A DNA stretch of 34,050 bases. It comes from Verrucomicrobiota bacterium. Its GTDB lineage: Bacteria; Verrucomicrobiota; Verrucomicrobiia; Limisphaerales; AV2. The notes under the pieces are model-generated. The model had not been told where the DNA came from. It saw only the letters and a program-made list of their open reading frames with translations, and searched no databases. Each line of letters starts with the position of its first letter. The stretch's first letter is position 1. Shown piece by piece: positions 16,078 to 25,521 of this stretch. Location: the NCBI GenBank assembly GCA_003218515.1, contig QHNT01000151.1:1-34050 (forward strand), read 5' to 3'. Made by a program: the position numbers and the translations under genes.

Positions 16078-18777
16078 ATGATGAAAGCCGCCAAATACCT
16101 CAGTCTTCTTCTCGTGGCGTCGGCCACTTCCTTAAGGGCCCAACCCACGCCCGCAGACACGGCGACCGATGTGGCCGTCCAACGGCAAGCCGCCATTATC
16201 ATGCTGCGGAAAACTTTGGCCGAGGGAAAAGCCGCGCAGGACAAGATCGATCTCCTGGCCGCCTCCAAGCTTTATGAAGAGGCCTATCGACTCGTTCAGA
16301 TCGTCGGTGCCGGTGCCGGCATTGACCAGGAAACTCAGGAGACAATTTTCGGTTTGGCTACGGTGCGGCTGGTGTTGGCCAAGCAGGCCCAACGTCGCGC
16401 GCGTTTTGAAGAAGCTGATCTCCATGTCAAACGGGTATTGGCGGTGGACCCAAAAAATGAGGCGGCTTTGAAATTCAAGAAGGAAAATGACAAAGCCCTC
16501 GAAGCCCTGAAGGGGCGGGTGCCCAGCAAGGAGGTCCAGGCCCTGATTCCCGAGGTGCAGAAACAAAGGATCAGCACGGCTACGCTGGCGCAAGACGGCA
16601 AAGTGCTCTACGAAATGGGCCGAATGGAGGAGGCCGAACTCAAACTGAAACAGGCCGCGGCACAGGACCCGGACAATACAATGGCGTTCTATTATCTGAC
16701 TCTGATCGAGGAAGCCCGCTACGCGCAGGGCGCGCGCGCTCGCGAAATCTCTGTGAAGAACAAAGCGGTCGAGGTCGAGCGGGCCTGGCTTCCGCCGATT
16801 CAACGCGAAGCTCTGCCGATGCCCAATCCGTTTGCCACGACCAATCTGGTGTACACCGGCCCCGGACGACAGGCGATACAAAACAAACTGAATCGAATCC
16901 TCCTGAACGAAGCGCTTTTCGACGGCGTGGCTTTGCCTCAAGTGTTGACCTACCTCTCCGAAGAATCAACCAAGCGCGACCCGGACAAGGAGGGAATCAA
17001 CTTCTTGATCAATCCGAACGTTGTGTCCTCGGGTGCGCAAGTCACAATCGATCCGACAACACAGCAGCAGATTACTTTACCGCCGCCCGAGCCGCTCGAC
17101 ATGAGCAGTGTCATCGTGCGGATCAATCCACCTCTCAAAAACGTGAGGCTGGCTGATGTCCTTGAAGCGATCACCAAAGTGGCGGACAAACCCATCCGAT
17201 ACTCCATCGAGGAGTACGCGGTCATCTTTTCCCAGAAACCGCCGGATGCGGCGCAATTGGAGACGCGCACTTTTAAAATCGACCCGAATACGTTCCAGCA
17301 GGGTCTCGAGTCGGTCGGCATATTTCCGTTGGGCAGTTTAGTGCAAAGCACGACGGGTGGAGGCGGTGGCGGCGGCGGGGGTCTCGGTGGCGGCGGCGGT
17401 GGCGGCCTCGGTGGTGGGCAGGGGGGCGGAGTCTTTGACATCCCGCGCGTTTTTGTCGCCGGCGCCGGCCTGGGTGGCGGTGGCGGGGGTTTCGGTGGTG
17501 GCGGCGGGGGCGGGGGAGCTAATCAAGGGGGCCTGGCCAATGTGACCAGGACCAACCTGACGCAGAACATTCAGGACACCGTGCGCCTCTTTTTCGCTGC
17601 TGCCGGCATCAATACGCTGCCTCCCAATTCGCTCTTCTTTAATGATCGTACCGGTGTGCTGCTGGTGCGCGCAACCTCACAGGAGTTGGACATCGTGCAG
17701 AAGGCGATTGAGACGCTCAACGTCGCGCCCCCTCAAATCACCATCGATGCCCGGTTCGTTGAAGTCAGCCAGATCGATACCAAGGAGCTGGGCTTCGACT
17801 GGTTCCTGGGCAACTTTCTGATGGGCAATAGCAAAATGGGCGTTCAGGGTGGGACGGCGCCTTCCTTCCAGGGCGCGCCCTCCAGCGCGAATCCCAATGG
17901 CATTTTCCCCGGTCCCGGTCCCGGCATAACTCCAGGGGCGCCTGGGCCGTTCACCATCAGCCAGTCTGGCACGGACAATCTTTTGACCCAGGGATTGCGT
18001 AACCTGAACAACGCTCCGGCGGTAGCCACCTTCACGGGGATTTTGACCGACCCGCAGTTTCGGGTCGTGCTTCGCGCATTGGAACAGCGTGAAGGGGCGG
18101 ATTTGCTCGCGGCGCCCAAGGTGACGACCCTCAGCGGGCGTCAAACACAGATGTCAGCGGTCCAAGTCGCGTCGATTGTAGTGGGCCTCAATACTCAGGC
18201 CCAGGGAGGTGGCAGTGCTGTGACTGGAGCTGGCCCGGTGCAAACTGGCAATCCATCAATTACTCAGAATTATCAGGTCTCTTCAGTGCCGCTCGGTCCC
18301 ACCCTGGACGTTATTCCCTACGTTTCGGCAGACGGTTATTCCATCCAAATGACGATCATTCCGTGGCACACCGAGTTTCTTGGATACGATACGGCCACCG
18401 CCGCTCAGTTCATTCCACAAGCGGTCATCGGAACCGGCCAGGCCATAAGCACTCCAATCGTAGGCACTCTTCCATTGCCGATTTTCCGAGCGCGGGGGGT
18501 CGTGACCAGTTGCAACGTCTGGGATGGACAAACCGTCGTGTTGGGGGGGTTGCTGACTGAGAACGTGAAAAAGCATAAGGACAGAGTGCCGGTGCTGGGT
18601 GACCTGCCTTTCCTGGGCCGGCTGTTCCGAAGCGAATCAAGCCATACGGAGAAGAGGAACCTGATCATTTTCGTCACCCCGCGCATCATCGACCCGGCTG
18701 GCAACCCGGTCCACGCCATGGACAGTCTGCCGTATGATCCGAACACCATCCCGCAGCAGAAGCCGATCGTGAAGTAA
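16078..18777 (+). CDS. pilQ: Secretin (PilQ/GspD-like, Amuc_1098 type)
   Basis: An 899-residue outer-membrane secretin from ATG 16078, preferred over ATG 16048 because a GGGAA lies five bases upstream and the product opens with a clean signal peptide (cut near residue 21, SLRA/Q). TPR-like segments are at about 101-134 and 174-217. An STN/N-domain region is at about 264-390 (VALPQVLTYLSEES, NVRLADVLEAITKVADKPI). A glycine-rich stretch is at about 427-482 in two blocks separated by VFDIPRVFVAGAG. The C-terminal secretin barrel is at about 540-875, with VPVLGDLPFLGRLFRSE (837-853) and RNLIIFVTPRIIDP near the end. It is last in the pilMN-O-P-Q unit. N-terminal TPRs are common in verrucomicrobial and planctomycetal secretins. 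It forms the outer-membrane channel for a pilus or secretion system. Confidence 0.93.
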   Translation: MMKAAKYLSLLLVASATSLRAQPTPADTATDVAVQRQAAIIMLRKTLAEGKAAQDKIDLLAASKLYEEAYRLVQIVGAGAGIDQETQETIFGLATVRLVLAKQAQRRARFEEADLHVKRVLAVDPKNEAALKFKKENDKALEALKGRVPSKEVQALIPEVQKQRISTATLAQDGKVLYEMGRMEEAELKLKQAAAQDPDNTMAFYYLTLIEEARYAQGARAREISVKNKAVEVERAWLPPIQREALPMPNPFATTNLVYTGPGRQAIQNKLNRILLNEALFDGVALPQVLTYLSEESTKRDPDKEGINFLINPNVVSSGAQVTIDPTTQQQITLPPPEPLDMSSVIVRINPPLKNVRLADVLEAITKVADKPIRYSIEEYAVIFSQKPPDAAQLETRTFKIDPNTFQQGLESVGIFPLGSLVQSTTGGGGGGGGGLGGGGGGGLGGGQGGGVFDIPRVFVAGAGLGGGGGGFGGGGGGGGANQGGLANVTRTNLTQNIQDTVRLFFAAAGINTLPPNSLFFNDRTGVLLVRATSQELDIVQKAIETLNVAPPQITIDARFVEVSQIDTKELGFDWFLGNFLMGNSKMGVQGGTAPSFQGAPSSANPNGIFPGPGPGITPGAPGPFTISQSGTDNLLTQGLRNLNNAPAVATFTGILTDPQFRVVLRALEQREGADLLAAPKVTTLSGRQTQMSAVQVASIVVGLNTQAQGGGSAVTGAGPVQTGNPSITQNYQVSSVPLGPTLDVIPYVSADGYSIQMTIIPWHTEFLGYDTATAAQFIPQAVIGTGQAISTPIVGTLPLPIFRARGVVTSCNVWDGQTVVLGGLLTENVKKHKDRVPVLGDLPFLGRLFRSESSHTEKRNLIIFVTPRIIDPAGNPVHAMDSLPYDPNTIPQQKPIVK

Positions 18778-19100
18778 GGGAAAATATGGATGGTATCTTT
18801 CAAGCGATTTGAACGGGCGCGGCAATGTGGTTCGCTTTATGCTATGTTACGCGCGTTGAACCAGCTCTCAGATAAAGACGCCGCGAGAACGTACGCGCAT
18901 CCCCTCGGTGAGTGGCGGCGTCGGTCGTATGTCCGGGTCCTCGCAGTGAGGCGTTGGTCAATGGCGCGCCCGGAGAAGCGAGCGTAAAAGCGAGTGGTTG
19001 CCTCGATATGTCAGCGGCACTAAGGCGTTGGTCGAACGGGATATCGGCAGGAAAACGTGGACAAAGAGATACTGGCCTGATAAGAGAGTTATTCAATCTT
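18778..19100 (+). other. Intergenic region between secretin and first secreted-protein gene
   Basis: 323 bp with no convincing gene. An 11-bp direct repeat (AGGCGTTGGTC) occurs at 18949-18959 and 19023-19033. The downstream frame is open from 18912, but the signal peptide begins only at 19101, so the open stretch is treated as untranslated. I see no riboswitch or strong terminator. The length suggests a separate promoter for the secreted-protein block. Confidence 0.5.
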
Positions 19101-21035
19101 ATGCCATCAGCGTTGCGCGCGTGGAAGACGTTTGTTTTTGGGATCCTGTTTGCTGGAATTGCTCCGGCTATTTTGGCGCAAAACACGTATGCGCCGCAAG
19201 GAGGAGAGTATCCCATCGCCGGGTCGCTGCCGGGCGACCAGGTGTTTCCCCAGGTCGCTCTCGGAACGAATGGTGGCTTTTTGGTCTGGCAGGACAACGT
19301 TACGGACGGAGACGGTCTCGGAATCAGCGCCAGGCGAATCACCGGCAATTTGTCCGGATTGTTCGGCGTTTTTCGAGTAAACGAACAATCCGCGGGCGAT
19401 CAGGAAAACGCGCGCGTGGCCGTGCTCAAAGATGGCGGCGCTGCGTTTGTCTGGCAGGGCGGGGTTAGCGGTTTCCAGCACATTTACGCGCGGTTTTTGA
19501 AACGGGACGGAACCTTTGCCACGGGAGACCGTCTGGTAAATACGTACACGAACAATCACCAGATTGATCCTGTCGTCGCGGTCCTGGCGGACGGAACGGT
19601 TGCAGTCGTGTGGTCCAGTTACGGTCAGGACGGTGACCGGTATGGCGTGTTTGGCCAGCGTTTCTCGGCCGCCGGGGAGAAGATCGGGCCCGAATTTCAA
19701 CTGAATCAAATCACCTCATTTAACCAGCGTACGCCCTCGATTGCTGCCTTGCCGGACGGCGGGTTTGTGGCCGCTTGGATTTCAGAAAAGTCCCTGGGCG
19801 TTGATACAAACGGCGTGGCCAGATATTCGGCCGGCGCTTACGCCCGGTTTTTCGACAGCAGCGGCAACCCCAAGGAAAACGAATTTCTACTCAACCCGGG
19901 AACGGAGATCTCTGCCAATCCGGTTGTTTGCGCATCGCCCAACGGCGGCTTCGCAGTCGCTTGGAGTCGGAAGGAAACTGCCGGCGTCGTCACCGCTTTC
20001 GTCGTCGGCGACAGTTGGGACATTTCCGCCCGTTTCTTTGATGCCGCCGGAAATCCGGTGGGCGCCGATTTGCGGGTTAACAGCTACACTTACGGCGATC
20101 AGTTCGCACCCCGGATCGCGGCGCTCGGTTCAGATTATTTGGTGGTGTGGACGAGTCTTGCGCAGGACGGATCGCGTGAAGGCGTTTACGGCCAGTTCGT
20201 CTCCGGAAACGGGCAGAAGCTGGGAGATGAATTTCGCGTGAACACCACGACGGTCAGCCAGCAGATTCATCCGGCGGTTGCGTCGGATGGGGCGAGCAGA
20301 TTCCTGGTCGTCTGGTCCAGTTTCGTTGGAGGCGGGTCCAGTTTTGATCTGTTCGGACAACGTTACGCGGCGAGTCAATCGCTCCAGACGCTGGCAGCGC
20401 CGTTTGTTTATGCGCCGTTCATCGTGGATGGGAACGGGGTTTATCAGCCGCAGTTGCAGGTGTCCTGGCCGATGCTGGACGGTTTTCCGGTGGCGAATTA
20501 CGAAGTGTACGTGGACGGCGCGGCAACACCCGCCGCCACCATCGGCGCGAACAGTTGGACACTGACCGGTATCGCGGCGAGCAGCACGCACACCTTCCGG
20601 ATCGATTACCTCACCACCGACGGTCGGCGTTCCGCGCTGTCGCCGTCAGCCGGCGCGACGACCTGGAGCGGCGCGAACTACGGCGGTATTCCGTTTGAGT
20701 GGATGACCACGTATTTTGGCCCCAACGTGCTGGACTGGCCCAGCCCGACCGACGATGCCGACGGCGATGGCGCGAGCAACCTGCAGGAATTCCTGGCGGG
20801 CACCGTTCCGACGGACCCAAGCAGCGTAATGCGCGTTCAGATCGTTTCGACCGCTCAAAGCACGACGCTCAATTGGAACAGCCAGCCCGGATTCATCTAT
20901 CAGGTCCAGGTGTCGGAGAGTCTTGCGTCCTGGACGAACTTTGGATCACCACGGTTTGCTGCGGGAACGAACGATTGGATTCCGGTGAACGGAACCGGCA
21001 GTGCGGCGTACTATCGGGTGCTTCGCCTCCGCTAA
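19101..21035 (+). CDS. Secreted protein with seven propeller-like repeats, Fn3-like domain and C-terminal module
   Basis: A 644-residue protein from ATG 19101, chosen because it opens with a signal peptide (MPSALRAWKTFVFGILF, cut near AILA/Q). Residues about 30-430 hold seven repeats of the form GG(x)VW then an Asp/Gly loop then (Y/F)GQRF or ARFF, for example VAVVWSSYGQDGDRYG and YLVVWTSLAQDGSREG. This number suggests a seven-bladed beta-propeller. An Fn3-like domain lies at about 434-525. A calcium-type DDADGDGASNLQEFLAG stretch is at 551-567 and the end is AAYYRVLRLR. The C-terminal combination is shared with neighbouring proteins. Function unknown; an extracellular binding protein is plausible. 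The next gene starts 12 bp later, so they probably share a transcript. Confidence 0.8.
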   Translation: MPSALRAWKTFVFGILFAGIAPAILAQNTYAPQGGEYPIAGSLPGDQVFPQVALGTNGGFLVWQDNVTDGDGLGISARRITGNLSGLFGVFRVNEQSAGDQENARVAVLKDGGAAFVWQGGVSGFQHIYARFLKRDGTFATGDRLVNTYTNNHQIDPVVAVLADGTVAVVWSSYGQDGDRYGVFGQRFSAAGEKIGPEFQLNQITSFNQRTPSIAALPDGGFVAAWISEKSLGVDTNGVARYSAGAYARFFDSSGNPKENEFLLNPGTEISANPVVCASPNGGFAVAWSRKETAGVVTAFVVGDSWDISARFFDAAGNPVGADLRVNSYTYGDQFAPRIAALGSDYLVVWTSLAQDGSREGVYGQFVSGNGQKLGDEFRVNTTTVSQQIHPAVASDGASRFLVVWSSFVGGGSSFDLFGQRYAASQSLQTLAAPFVYAPFIVDGNGVYQPQLQVSWPMLDGFPVANYEVYVDGAATPAATIGANSWTLTGIAASSTHTFRIDYLTTDGRRSALSPSAGATTWSGANYGGIPFEWMTTYFGPNVLDWPSPTDDADGDGASNLQEFLAGTVPTDPSSVMRVQIVSTAQSTTLNWNSQPGFIYQVQVSESLASWTNFGSPRFAAGTNDWIPVNGTGSAAYYRVLRLR

Positions 21036-21047
21036 AGCATTTTTGTT

Positions 21048-22499
21048 ATGTCAAACTTATCAACCAGGCTTTCAATCGTGTTGCTGTTGGGTGGCTTGAT
21101 GTGGCAGTCGCACGCGTTCTCACTGGTCGGCCCGTACGCGATTGCGGGCGGCGACGTGTGGCAGGTGCAGCGAATCGGATATAATTTGGGCGGTGACATC
21201 GGCGGGCCGATGAATGTTGCCGCCGGGGAAGAGTACCGCTGGAACACGCCGAATCTTTTCTACGCATACGACGCGCCGTTCCTGGACTTCTTTGGCACTC
21301 GTGGCAGGGAAGAGATTGAGAAGGCGGTCAAGATAATTAACGACTTGCCGCCGGCTTCCCTCTTGAATGTGGATGATTACCCCATGACCGGCGAAAGAAT
21401 AAACTTTCGTGCCGCAGCCTTGGGTTTGTTCGATTTAAGGTCAACGGCGCTCAGTTTGACGCTCGAAGAGATGGGTCTCGCCTCGCCGGAGCGCTGGGTC
21501 TATTGCCTGCGTAACCGCGGTGTGCCTCCTTCGCCATTGACCCCCCCTCCGGCCTTTTTCAACGTCATCCGGCGAAACTTCGATCCGGTGACCGCCGCCG
21601 AAAGCCCCTATATCAACGGCCGGCTATGGACCTATATTGCCATACTCGACGGTACGACCATTTCTATCACCATAAACCAGCCAGTGGACCCATTGGATTT
21701 CGGGCGATTCGATCCCGTCTCTGCACTCCGGGACGCTTTCTCTGGTTTTTCTGTCGGCAGTTATTTCACCGGCCTCACGCGGGATGACGTGGGCGCGATC
21801 AAATATACGTACCGCGTTGACAACAAAAATTTCGAAGCTGCGGTTCCTGGAAGCACAAACGCGGGATTCTCCGCAATCATTGGCGGCGGCGGTGGCGGCA
21901 GTCCGTGGGCCATACCCCCCGGCACCAACAACGTAACCACAAACGTGGTGGGCGGTGTCAGCGCCACCGGCTTGATCGACCCCGCATTGCGCTTCGGCGT
22001 GGACAAAATCAATTTAATTCGAGGTGATTACGATTCGATTCTGGGTGAATTCTTTACGCCGATCACCAACGTTTACGACGAAAAAATCGAAGTCGGCGGC
22101 GTTCCGCAAACACAGAGAGTCTTGCGCATTGTCACGACGCCCGACCTCATTTTCAGCGCGCGGGATTTGCAGGGCGTTCCCGACGTGAGCCCTAACCTTC
22201 CAGGTGTCACAATCGCGGAGCGGGCGAACACAGCGAACTGGCAGAACGATCGGTCACTGAGCGGCGGGACGATCTTGAATGCCGGCCCCGGAACGATCCG
22301 CCCCCCTGTGTTCATCGCCTTCAACAACATCGGCTTCATCACGTTTGAGGGCCCAATCCCTGGTCCGGTTTTCGGCCTTAACAACCTGCCTTATTTTCTG
22401 TTTGGCGCGTTTGATGGCTCGACCAACGAACCGGTGATATTCTCTCAAGGCGGAAGCATAACGATTCAACAGTTGGAACAGCTCGCCTTGGGAAGGTGA
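21048..22499 (+). CDS. Secreted protein of unknown function
   Basis: A 483-residue protein with a signal peptide (MSNLSTRLSIVLLLGGLMW, cut near SHA/F). I do not recognise a named domain. Landmarks are YRWNTPNLFYAYDAPFLDFF (about 64-83), FGTRGREEIEKAVKIINDLP, a FRAAALGLFDLRSTAL segment, LTRDDVGAIKYTYRVDN near the middle, and a Gly-rich linker (IIGGGGGGSPW). The first half looks like secreted proteins I recall from Verrucomicrobiota and Planctomycetota that have a matrixin-like outline, but no HExxH zinc site is visible, so protease activity is not claimed. It lies 12 bp after one secreted-protein gene and 3 bp before another. Unlike its neighbours it lacks the (F/Y)YR-type C-terminus; it ends EQLALGR. 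Confidence 0.75.
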   Translation: MSNLSTRLSIVLLLGGLMWQSHAFSLVGPYAIAGGDVWQVQRIGYNLGGDIGGPMNVAAGEEYRWNTPNLFYAYDAPFLDFFGTRGREEIEKAVKIINDLPPASLLNVDDYPMTGERINFRAAALGLFDLRSTALSLTLEEMGLASPERWVYCLRNRGVPPSPLTPPPAFFNVIRRNFDPVTAAESPYINGRLWTYIAILDGTTISITINQPVDPLDFGRFDPVSALRDAFSGFSVGSYFTGLTRDDVGAIKYTYRVDNKNFEAAVPGSTNAGFSAIIGGGGGGSPWAIPPGTNNVTTNVVGGVSATGLIDPALRFGVDKINLIRGDYDSILGEFFTPITNVYDEKIEVGGVPQTQRVLRIVTTPDLIFSARDLQGVPDVSPNLPGVTIAERANTANWQNDRSLSGGTILNAGPGTIRPPVFIAFNNIGFITFEGPIPGPVFGLNNLPYFLFGAFDGSTNEPVIFSQGGSITIQQLEQLALGR

Positions 22500-22502
22500 T
22501 GA

Positions 22503-25484
22503 ATGGCAGCGGATGAAAGCTTAAAGGCTATGAGACGTTTACTCCTGACAGTTGCGTGTGTCGTCCTGGAGATAGTTCCCAGCCGCGCCGCTGTTGCCAT
22601 CTATCATAACATTGGCACTGTGAACTGCGACAGCGCTCCGCAGATTGACGCGCAGGTTTTTGTTAACGACGGCAGTTTCTGCGCGCTGCCATTTACGGGC
22701 TCCCTGTTTGGAGCAAATCCAGGCATTCCTTACACGACGCAAAACACACTCTGGTTTACAAATAATGGCTTGCTGCAATCCGGGCCGGGGTTTTGGCTCG
22801 ATTACGTCACTCCAGATGGCATTCATCATCCGGCGGCGGCCATCGTGAACAATGCTGGAGGCGCGAGCGGTCCGGCCAATATTTTCGGATCAGAGTTCCT
22901 CTTTCTTTCGGCGACTAATCTGATCAACAAGGGGCTTTTGGAAATCGGCGGCTCCGGTCTGATGCAACTGAGCGGTAACCGGCTCGATCTGGCTCACGGA
23001 GGGATTCTGGTGGACCCGGTCAGCGGCGGTGGCGCCTGCGCGCCAGAATTCATCTACTTCGCGCCTCCGTGGTGGACACCCACCAACTTCTTCCCATTAT
23101 CGGGCCTCGTTTTCGATGAATACTGGGGCGAAGGCGCGGTCACCAACCTGGCTTCGGATCAAATCGTCCAGCAGCGAGGCGCGAGTCTGGTCGTGCAGTC
23201 GCCCGGCCACGCCGTGACGAATCGGTTCGGCGGGGGCGCCAGGGTTGTCGGGCCGATCGCCAGTCCGTCGGTGTTCGTGCGCACGAACGCTCTTTCGCCC
23301 ACGAACTTGATTGTGCAGGCGGTTTTTGTGGGAAGCTCGTTACTGGGCCTGGACACGAACATCCAGACCCAGGTCAAGTGGATCAACAACGAGTTTCCAG
23401 AAAACGTTCCGGCGAACAACGGATTCCGGACCGCCGTCGTCGAGTTGAAGTCGGTGTTCAAAAACACGGTGACCGGCCAGCCGATCACTTACGGGCTCTA
23501 TATTTTAGATCAACTGCCGACCTCGACGAATCTGACCAGCATCACCAACCTGGACACCGGCACGCAGCGCCCGATGGCCTATTACGTGGACATCTATCCG
23601 CCTTGCACCTTCCTGACCGCGGCCGTTTCGACCAACGCGCCATTCACGCCATCGCTGATCTACAATCAGAGCTTTTCGAACCGCGTGGTATCGGCGAACT
23701 ACGCCGGCTACGAGGCGTTTCTCAACACCGTCGCTCCCGGCGGCATATTGCCCACCAACACGCCCGGGCGCATCGATATCACCGCCAGCAATCTCGACCT
23801 CACCCGCACGCGAATTCGCGGAGAAAGCATCGTGACGATCAAGACACCCAACCTGGAGGGCAGCTCCGGGCTGCTCGTGGACGCGCCCACCGTCAACTAC
23901 AACATTGGCTCGACCAACGGACTGTTGTCGGTTTCGGGCAACGATTTGGCGATTCCTCAAATTCAGCGCTTCGGCGGGTTGGTTACCATGTGGAGCGGAT
24001 TCTGGACCAATCAGTCGGGCATGGTGGTGACCAACATCGGTCCTGATCCGAACGATCCCTCGATGACAGTGACCAACCTGGCGACGAACGTCGTGGAGGC
24101 CGCCGTCCACGTGCTCATCGTGGACGCGGGCGGAATCACCACGACGGCGCAGGTGTTGTTGAACGACTTTTCCGTGAACAGCACGAACTCGGTGCTGAAT
24201 GATACGATCGAAGTAGGCGGCGCCTTCTCAGCCCTGGGCGGCGGCCTGACGGTCAACGGTTCGCTGACCTTGGACACGTCCAATTGGGGTTCAACGAATG
24301 TCAATCTGAAGTCGCTCACCAACAACGGGACGATCACTGTTCCGGATGTGATGGAGTTGGGTAACTCGGCTCGACCGTATGCTGCGGTGGTCAATAACAC
24401 CGGCGGAGCGATTTCGTCCTTCGCGATCACGATCAATTCGGATTACTTCCAGGATTCCGGCGCGTTGACGGCCGGCGGTTTTCTCGACCTCAACACGCGC
24501 TCGGGCAAACTGGAGGGCGGCACGCTGACGGCGGGCAATAACCTCTCGATTTCCGCGCAAGACCTCAAGCTGCTCGGTTATCGGCAGTCCAGCGCTTCGT
24601 TCTACCTCGCGGTTACGAATTCGCTGTACGACCCCGGTGCCGGAGCGGACAACAAACTGACGTGCAACAATGGGTTCAATCTGCTGATCAAACCGAAGTC
24701 CGGCGATTTGCTGGGCACGACTTTGCAAGCCCAGGCCGGTCAATTTCAGGAGATGAACAATGTGTGGGCGGCGGAAGACCGCGGCGTCTCATCGGCGGGC
24801 TACAGCAACAATGTCGCCCTTGGCCGGTTGGCGGTCATCGCTGCGGACTCCAGTTTCGTGACGTTTTCCGGCGTCGGCTCCAACAACGCCATCTACGCAG
24901 ACTTCCTCGAACTCGCGGGCGCGGCGCAGACGGATATGCAGTCCGTGCTCGCGATCGACACCAACCTGGTCATTTACTTCGCGGACGCGAACGTGCCGGT
25001 GGACACGATCGACGGAAAATTCGCCGATTCGCTCAAGCCCGACGGCCGCTTGCGCTGGGTCCGGGATTTTGCCGGCCCGAACAGTTCGGTGGACGTGCTG
25101 CTGGCCAACGGACAGACGAGCCGCATGAACCGCGCTTTGCGGTTCAGCGCAGCGATTGACACGGACGGCGACGGCGTCCCCAACGCTTACGATTGCTACC
25201 CCACGGATCCGACAGCCTGGAACTGCTCGGCAGGGGGCAGCGCTACCGGCGCGACAGTGTCGGTTGCCAATGGCGTGGTGTCGCGGGTCGTATCGGTTTC
25301 CTGGACTGGTCTTCCGAGCGGCGTCTGGAGTGCGGAGTACACAACCAGCCTTTCCCAACCGAACTGGAAGCCGCTTCCGACTTATACGGACATCACAGTC
25401 ATCAACGGAGTCTTGGCGGTTCAGGACACGAACGTGTTGAGCAGCGATGCGGAGCGTTACTACCGGCTGCGGTTCGGACCATGA
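22503..25484 (+). CDS. Large secreted repetitive protein with C-terminal DxDGDG and shared module
   Basis: A 993-residue protein. ATG 22503 is preceded by GGAAGG at good spacing; ATG 22530 would give a shorter signal peptide (MRRLLLTVACVVLEIVPSRA). The signal is cut near SRA/A. Most of the chain (about 35-870) is Asn/Thr/Gly-rich beta sequence with repeated short units such as NNGTITVPDVMELGN and GGTLTAGNNLSISAQDLKLLG, suggesting a beta-helix or filamentous passenger-like fold. An aspartate-rich thrombospondin-3-like segment TDGDGVPNAYDCYPTDP is at 887-903. The last 75 residues form a beta module ending RYYRLRFGP, like the neighbouring proteins. No autotransporter barrel, LPXTG, PEP-CTERM or transmembrane anchor is seen. 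It probably acts as a surface or matrix protein. It follows the preceding gene by 3 bp. Confidence 0.78.
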   Translation: MAADESLKAMRRLLLTVACVVLEIVPSRAAVAIYHNIGTVNCDSAPQIDAQVFVNDGSFCALPFTGSLFGANPGIPYTTQNTLWFTNNGLLQSGPGFWLDYVTPDGIHHPAAAIVNNAGGASGPANIFGSEFLFLSATNLINKGLLEIGGSGLMQLSGNRLDLAHGGILVDPVSGGGACAPEFIYFAPPWWTPTNFFPLSGLVFDEYWGEGAVTNLASDQIVQQRGASLVVQSPGHAVTNRFGGGARVVGPIASPSVFVRTNALSPTNLIVQAVFVGSSLLGLDTNIQTQVKWINNEFPENVPANNGFRTAVVELKSVFKNTVTGQPITYGLYILDQLPTSTNLTSITNLDTGTQRPMAYYVDIYPPCTFLTAAVSTNAPFTPSLIYNQSFSNRVVSANYAGYEAFLNTVAPGGILPTNTPGRIDITASNLDLTRTRIRGESIVTIKTPNLEGSSGLLVDAPTVNYNIGSTNGLLSVSGNDLAIPQIQRFGGLVTMWSGFWTNQSGMVVTNIGPDPNDPSMTVTNLATNVVEAAVHVLIVDAGGITTTAQVLLNDFSVNSTNSVLNDTIEVGGAFSALGGGLTVNGSLTLDTSNWGSTNVNLKSLTNNGTITVPDVMELGNSARPYAAVVNNTGGAISSFAITINSDYFQDSGALTAGGFLDLNTRSGKLEGGTLTAGNNLSISAQDLKLLGYRQSSASFYLAVTNSLYDPGAGADNKLTCNNGFNLLIKPKSGDLLGTTLQAQAGQFQEMNNVWAAEDRGVSSAGYSNNVALGRLAVIAADSSFVTFSGVGSNNAIYADFLELAGAAQTDMQSVLAIDTNLVIYFADANVPVDTIDGKFADSLKPDGRLRWVRDFAGPNSSVDVLLANGQTSRMNRALRFSAAIDTDGDGVPNAYDCYPTDPTAWNCSAGGSATGATVSVANGVVSRVVSVSWTGLPSGVWSAEYTTSLSQPNWKPLPTYTDITVINGVLAVQDTNVLSSDAERYYRLRFGP

Positions 25485-25521
25485 ATATTCGGTGAGAGAT
25501 CCACGCCGGGTGTAGAAGGTT

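Noticed and set aside
18912-19100. 63-residue N-terminal extension of the propeller protein
   Set aside because: The signal peptide begins at ATG 19101; a long basic extension before it would be unusual and has no ribosome site.
21048-22499. Metalloprotease assignment for the unknown secreted protein
   Set aside because: The outline recalls matrixin-like secreted proteins, but no HExxH site is present.
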